A stretch of 64,000 nt of DNA from BAIKAL-G1 sp943370385 (lineage in GTDB: Bacteria > Cyanobacteriota > Cyanobacteriia > PCC-6307 > Cyanobiaceae). The position numbers and the translations under genes are program-made. Of the stretch, positions 60,223-64,000 are shown in pieces (position 1 is the first letter of the stretch; every line of letters begins with the position of its first letter). The notes under the pieces are model-generated. The model saw nothing but the letters and a program-made list of their open reading frames with translations. It ran no database searches and was not told the DNA's origin. The stretch covers positions 1 to 64,000 of the forward strand of contig CALRQT020000007.1 in assembly GCA_943370385.1 (NCBI GenBank), given 5' to 3'.

Positions 60223-61077
60223 TCAGGGGGAGAACCCCAGAATCATGCCGCCGCCCACCCGGGCTTCCCGGCCCAGCAAGCTGCCGTCCTGGCCCCGCAG
60301 CTCCAGGTGGTCATAGCCCCAGTCCTGGGCCCAGGCCAGCCACAGGTCGGCCCGCTGCTGTTGCTCGCTCGCCCGCAGCTGGCCAAAGGCGTCACTGAGC
60401 ACCAGCTGGATCCGGGAGGTGCCTGGATCGCCCCCGACCTGGAGCAGCAGGCCGGCGGCCTCGGGCCTTAGGCGCCAGCTCTCCAGGGGGTCGGGCTCGA
60501 TGGGGGGCGGCTCCAGCGCCCCGGCCCCGTCGCCCTCGGGGGGCCGTAAATCCTCGGCACCTGAGCCCGTGGGCGCACCAGGGGAGCCTGAACCGGGACT
60601 GGCCCCTGGGCCAGGGGAAGATCCAGGGGCTTTGCTTTGGGCCCCAGGGCTGCCGTGAACGGGCGCTTGGGGCCCAACCTCCGGTTGGAGCGGGGCTTGG
60701 GATTGGGCCTGGGCCTGGGTCTGGGGATCGGCGACGACCGGCGCCTGGCCTGGGGAGTCATCGGTGGAGGCCCCGCTGGCAATCAACCCGGGGGGAACGG
60801 CCGCCGGCGACGCTCCAGGCCGGGCCCCAACCCAAAGACCCGCCCCCAGCAAGGCGACGGCCCCCACCAGGAGCAAAGGCCAGAAACTGGCCGCCAAGGA
60901 CGCGGGCCAAAACCGCGGACAAGGCAACTCCCCGTGCCGATTGCGCCGCCACAGCTCACGGCAGCGCAGGCCGATGTCGGCACCAACGGCGACCAGATCG
61001 CCAGCCAGCACCAACCAGGGACTGCGGTAGGGGGCCGGCAGGTTGGCTCCCGGCTGCTCGGGCCCGATCGGCGCCAT
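60223..61077 (-). CDS. Membrane-anchored low-complexity protein, unknown function
   Basis: The 284-residue protein has one membrane segment (about 60-86, ASFWPLLLVGAVALLGAGLWV) after a basic N-terminus, a long Pro/Gly/Ser/Gln/Ala linker (about 88-185) and a small C-terminal domain (about 195-284) rich in Leu and Gly. Such type II proteins are common between glgA and murF in related picocyanobacteria, to my recollection, but have no assigned role. It sits 16 bases from the glgA stop and 13 from the murF start on the same strand, forming a glgA-unknown-murF run. Confidence 0.65.
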   Translation of the reverse strand: MAPIGPEQPGANLPAPYRSPWLVLAGDLVAVGADIGLRCRELWRRNRHGELPCPRFWPASLAASFWPLLLVGAVALLGAGLWVGARPGASPAAVPPGLIASGASTDDSPGQAPVVADPQTQAQAQSQAPLQPEVGPQAPVHGSPGAQSKAPGSSPGPGASPGSGSPGAPTGSGAEDLRPPEGDGAGALEPPPIEPDPLESWRLRPEAAGLLLQVGGDPGTSRIQLVLSDAFGQLRASEQQQRADLWLAWAQDWGYDHLELRGQDGSLLGREARVGGGMILGFSP

Positions 61078-61093
61078 GGCGGCCTAGTTGGGA

Positions 61094-62656
61094 TCAGCCG
61101 TTGCCGCGACGCCGCAACAGCGAGAGGGGATTGAGCCGGGAGAGGGTCGCCTCGACCTCGGCCTTGCTCTGGCCCTTGGTTTGGATCGGCGCCTGGTCAG
61201 GGTCCAGGGCCCCGGCGCGGCTGGGGTCCGCATCCTGACCGCGGGAGAACTGCTCGACGGCAAAGGCATCGGGGGTGGGTTCCTTGACACCCCGCACCTC
61301 CCGGTACATCTGGTCGTAGTCCCGGGCGGACCGGCTCCAGCTGTGGTCGGCGCCCATGGCCCGGTTCTGCAATTCGCGCCAGCTGTCCCGGTGGCGGAAG
61401 GCCTCCCAGGAGCGCACGATCGAGGTATAGAAATCGAGCGGGTCGTAGCGGTCAAAGCAGAAGCCCGTGCCGCTGTGGTGGGCCGGATCATGGGGGGGCA
61501 CCGTGTCCACCAGGCCGCCGACCCGGCGCACCACCGGAATCGAGCCATAGCGCATGGCCAGCAACTGGCTAATGCCGCAGGGCTCAAAGCGACTCGGCAT
61601 CAAGAAGGCATCGCTGCCGGCATAGATCAACCGCGACAGGGCGTCGTCGTAGGTGAGAAACACCGAAAAGCGGCCGGGATGGCGGGCGGCCATCTGCCAG
61701 AGGCCCGATTCGATGTTGCGATCGCCGGTGCCGAGCACCACAAACTGGCTGTCGGAATAGGCCAGCACCCGGTCAGCCACCTGGAGCAGCAGGTCCACCC
61801 CCTTTTGGTCGACGAGCCGGCTCACCAGGCCCATCAAGTAGGTGTCGGGGTTAACGGTGAGGCCCATCCGTTCCTGCAGGGCCCGTTTACACACCGCCTT
61901 GCCGGCCAGGTCATCGGCGGAGAAATTGGCCGGCAGGCTGGGATCGCTCACCGGGTTCCAATCGTTCTGGTCGATGCCGTTGAGGATGCCGCGCAATTTG
62001 CCGCTAACAAAATTGAGCAAGCCATCTAAATTTTCGCCATACTCGGCCGTACGAATTTCCTCGGCGTAGGTGGGCGACACGGCATTAATGCGATCGGCAT
62101 ACAGCAGGGCCGCCGCCATGGTGTTATCCCCTTGCATATACCAGGGGATCCAGGCCATGCGATCGAGCTTCCAGCGCCAGGGGCCCACATACTTGAGGTT
62201 GTGGATGGTGAAAACGGTGCTGATTTCCGGATCTTGATGCATCCAGACCGGAATCATGCCGGTGTGCCAGTCATGGCAATGCAACACCTCGGGCTTCCAC
62301 ACATGCCAGGCAAATTCCGCCGTGGCACTGGCAAAAAACGTGAAGCGCCAATCCTCATCTTCGCCGCCGTAGATGCGCTCGGGATCGAAAACCGGATGGC
62401 CGATTAAATAGAGGGGCAGACCATTTTGGGGATGGCGCGTTTCATACACAGCAAAATCCGTGCCCATGGTGTGGGCCCGCCAGATGGGTTCTGCTGGAAT
62501 CTCAAGCTTGCTCCAGAGCCGGCCGTAGCCCGGCATGATCAACCGCACGTCATGGCCCAGGCTGGCGAGGGCGGGCGGCAAGGAGCCCACCACGTCTCCC
62601 ATGCCTCCAACCTTGACCATCGGGGCGCATTCGGCTGCGGCGAACAGCACGCGCAT
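61094..62656 (-). CDS. glgA: Glycogen synthase (ADP-glucose)
   Basis: GlgA extends glycogen chains from ADP-glucose, storing fixed carbon. The 520-residue GT5 enzyme has ECAPMVKVGGMGDVVGSLPP (ADP-glucose site), VFTIHNLKYVGPW, SPTYAEEIRTAEYG, LRGILNGIDQNDWNP and DAFLMPSRFEPCGISQLLAM with TVPPHDPAHHSGTGFCFD. The last 45 residues beyond the normal end are hydrophilic and unlike the family. A normal start at ATG 62656 is clear. Confidence 0.97.
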   Translation of the reverse strand: MRVLFAAAECAPMVKVGGMGDVVGSLPPALASLGHDVRLIMPGYGRLWSKLEIPAEPIWRAHTMGTDFAVYETRHPQNGLPLYLIGHPVFDPERIYGGEDEDWRFTFFASATAEFAWHVWKPEVLHCHDWHTGMIPVWMHQDPEISTVFTIHNLKYVGPWRWKLDRMAWIPWYMQGDNTMAAALLYADRINAVSPTYAEEIRTAEYGENLDGLLNFVSGKLRGILNGIDQNDWNPVSDPSLPANFSADDLAGKAVCKRALQERMGLTVNPDTYLMGLVSRLVDQKGVDLLLQVADRVLAYSDSQFVVLGTGDRNIESGLWQMAARHPGRFSVFLTYDDALSRLIYAGSDAFLMPSRFEPCGISQLLAMRYGSIPVVRRVGGLVDTVPPHDPAHHSGTGFCFDRYDPLDFYTSIVRSWEAFRHRDSWRELQNRAMGADHSWSRSARDYDQMYREVRGVKEPTPDAFAVEQFSRGQDADPSRAGALDPDQAPIQTKGQSKAEVEATLSRLNPLSLLRRRGNG

Positions 62657-62732
62657 GGCGGAACAGGCGGAAGGGTGCCCAACTCTACGGGGGGCCTTAG
62701 GAGCCCCCGCAGGACGTCTCCCCGTTCGCGAC

Positions 62733-63407
62733 TCAGGGCACCACGGTCACCGGGGTTCCTACCTGCACCTGCTCAAACAGGCGCCGCACGTCCTCGTCAT
62801 AGAGGCGCACGCAGCCATGGGACACGGCCCGGCCGACGCTGCCCCGTTGAGGAGTGCCATGGAAACCGATCGTGGCGCAGTTCGGTAACGCCAGGGGCTT
62901 CACCCCCTCCCAGGGCTTGCGCAGGTTGCAATCCCGCCAAAAACCGATCCAACGGCTGCCGAGGGGGTTACTGGGCCCAGCGCCAATCGTGAGGGAGCGC
63001 TGGGGGTGCTGCCAGGTCGGGTTGCGGATCTTCTCCAGCACCGCAAACGAGCCCAGGGGGGTCTCCCAGCCGGGCCGGCCAATGGCCACCGGGAACTGCT
63101 CCAGCAGCAGCCCGTCCTCGAGCAGCAACAGCCGCCGCTTGCCCCGTTGCAACACCAGCTGGCGACCCTCCCGGTGCAGCAGGGCCGGCGGCAGCTCGAA
63201 CAGGCCTGGAACCGGGCTAACGGGCCCGGTCAGGTTGTCCTGCTGGACTGGACCTGGCGCCCAAAGCGAACCTTGCTCCAGGGCCGGCAGGCCCCCTGGG
63301 CTGGGCTGGGCCTGGACCTCAGCGATCCCGCCCAGCATCGGCCCCACCAGGGCTGCAGCCAGAACGGGCGTCACCCACCAGAGAGCCCGGGCTCGACTCA
63401 AGCGCAC
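62733..63407 (-). CDS. L,D-transpeptidase (YkuD) with signal anchor
   Basis: The YkuD domain forms 3-3 peptidoglycan cross-links or attaches proteins. From GTG 63407 the protein is 224 residues with a hydrophobic N-terminus (ALWWVTPVLAAALVGPMLGG), a linker, and the catalytic domain containing FPVAIGRPGWETPLGSFAVL, IGFHGTP (His) and GRAVSHGCVRLYDEDV (Cys). The frame is open upstream through menB, but that sequence is the wrong frame of menB, so the start must lie near 63407-63484. GTG at 63407 is the most sensible, though not certain. Confidence 0.88.
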   Translation of the reverse strand: MRLSRARALWWVTPVLAAALVGPMLGGIAEVQAQPSPGGLPALEQGSLWAPGPVQQDNLTGPVSPVPGLFELPPALLHREGRQLVLQRGKRRLLLLEDGLLLEQFPVAIGRPGWETPLGSFAVLEKIRNPTWQHPQRSLTIGAGPSNPLGSRWIGFWRDCNLRKPWEGVKPLALPNCATIGFHGTPQRGSVGRAVSHGCVRLYDEDVRRLFEQVQVGTPVTVVP

Positions 63408-63483
63408 AAGCCGCTGCCGGTGGCATGCACTGGCGTACCCGGGCCAGCCCAAGGCCAGGCCAGGGCAACCAGGGCTGCCGACC

Positions 63484-64000
63484 TCAAGGCAGCCAGGGCG
63501 AAGCCGAAAAGTCTGGGGGGCGTTTTTCCAGAAAGGCATTGCGTCCCTCCTGACCTTCTGCGGTTCGATAAAAGAGATGGGTGGCCTGGCCGGCCAGCTC
63601 CTGAAGCCCGGCCATGCCATCAGTCTCGGCATTAAATGCCGCTTTGAGGCAACGGATCGCCGTGGGGCTGTGGCCCAGCACCTCCCGGGCCCAGCGCACC
63701 CCCTCGGCCTCGAGTTGCTCCAGGGGAACCACCTGGTTGACCAGGCCCATGGCCAGCGCCTCCTGAGCTCCGTACTGGCGGCAGAGGAACCAGATTTCCC
63801 GGGCCTTGCGCTGGCCCACCACCCGGGCCAGGTAGCTGGCGCCAAAGCCGCCATCGAAGCTGCCCACCCGGGGGCCGGTCTGGCCGAAGACAGCATTTTC
63901 GGCCGCCAAGCTGAGGTCGCAGAGCAGGTGCAGCACCTGGCCACCGCCGATGGCGTAGCCCGCCACCAGGGCGATCACCACCTTGGGCAGGCTGCGGATC
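63484..64000 (-). CDS. menB: Naphthoyl-CoA synthase MenB, 3' part (5' end outside window)
   Basis: MenB closes the naphthoquinone ring (o-succinylbenzoyl-CoA to DHNA-CoA) for phylloquinone, the photosystem I quinone. The 172 visible residues begin within the crotonase core at LPKVVIALVAGYAIGGGQVL and include LLCDLSLAAENAVFGQTGPR, VGSFDGGFGASYLARVVGQRKA and the end RTAEGQEGRNAFLEKRPPDF. The frame is open to the right edge; no start is visible. Downstream on the same strand is the L,D-transpeptidase, 77 bases away. Confidence 0.96.
   Translation of the reverse strand, partial: IRSLPKVVIALVAGYAIGGGQVLHLLCDLSLAAENAVFGQTGPRVGSFDGGFGASYLARVVGQRKAREIWFLCRQYGAQEALAMGLVNQVVPLEQLEAEGVRWAREVLGHSPTAIRCLKAAFNAETDGMAGLQELAGQATHLFYRTAEGQEGRNAFLEKRPPDFSASPWLP

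Noticed and set aside
1..64000. CRISPR array, tRNA, rRNA or intact insertion sequence
   Set aside because: The tandem arrays have no spacer structure (units are directly adjacent); no cloverleaf, rRNA or transposase sequence was recognised by reading.

Overview
The window reads as chromosome from a high-GC picocyanobacterium of the Cyanobium / freshwater Synechococcus type. This rests on gene content: cyanobacterial families (DUF1350, DUF3611, DUF1517, TIGR03792, a ThiE with a long N-terminal domain), a menaquinone/phylloquinone gene (menB), a long-chain prenyl diphosphate synthase, compact housekeeping clusters, and cyanobacterial HIP1 octamers (GCGATCGC, e.g. 17905-17912 and 30231-30238). 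The species assignment is inference. No rRNA, tRNA, CRISPR array, prophage or intact insertion sequence was recognised.

Region 1 (1-14.2 kb) is a surface/secretion locus. The first 7.8 kb is the 3' part of a giant repetitive, calcium-binding-type adhesin that runs off the left edge. Convergent to it are a type I secretion adaptor (HlyD family) and an unusual ABC exporter carrying an N-terminal cyclic-nucleotide-binding domain and a C39 domain whose catalytic Cys is missing. A parvulin-type prolyl isomerase lies upstream of them, beyond 850 bp without a recognisable gene.

Region 2 (14.7-26 kb) is housekeeping: ispF, larB, thiS/thiE, ribF, surE, pheS, nadK, a response regulator without the phospho-acceptor Asp, and several cyanobacterial unknowns including short genes of 38-54 codons.

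Region 3 (26.4-35.5 kb) is accessory. It holds an orphan 447-aa protein with an RNxxxH motif like that of HEPN RNases, a DUF938 methyltransferase, a pirin, and a complete arsenic locus: arsJ-gapdh (arsenate converted to 1-arseno-3-phosphoglycerate and exported) divergent from arsR-acr3 (arsenite efflux), with an ATCAA-N6-TTGAT operator between them. Small genes follow (Nif11-like, YccF, ribbon-helix-helix).

Region 4 (36.1-38.9 kb) is pstC-pstA-pstB for phosphate uptake, without pstS or phoU nearby. Because arsenate enters cells through phosphate transporters, its closeness to the arsenic locus is suggestive, but a functional link is only inference.

Region 5 (39.3-64 kb) is dense core metabolism and envelope synthesis: DnaQ-like exonuclease, PrxQ, DUF1350, acsA, an EF-hand/Erv-like thiol oxidase fusion, HAD hydrolase, sds, murI-amidase, nitrilase, comB, ubiD-Rrf2, aroA, MnmC-like, glmU, murF, glgA, L,D-transpeptidase and the end of menB.

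A theme running through the window is short tandem repeats. Three enzyme genes (thiE, the exonuclease, acsA) each carry exactly four 15-bp units in their N-terminal extensions. Four intergenic spots carry 8-17-bp units, three of them between convergent gene ends. Long homopolymers (C16 at 51822-51837; C9 at the end of thiS) add to the picture of replication-slippage sites.
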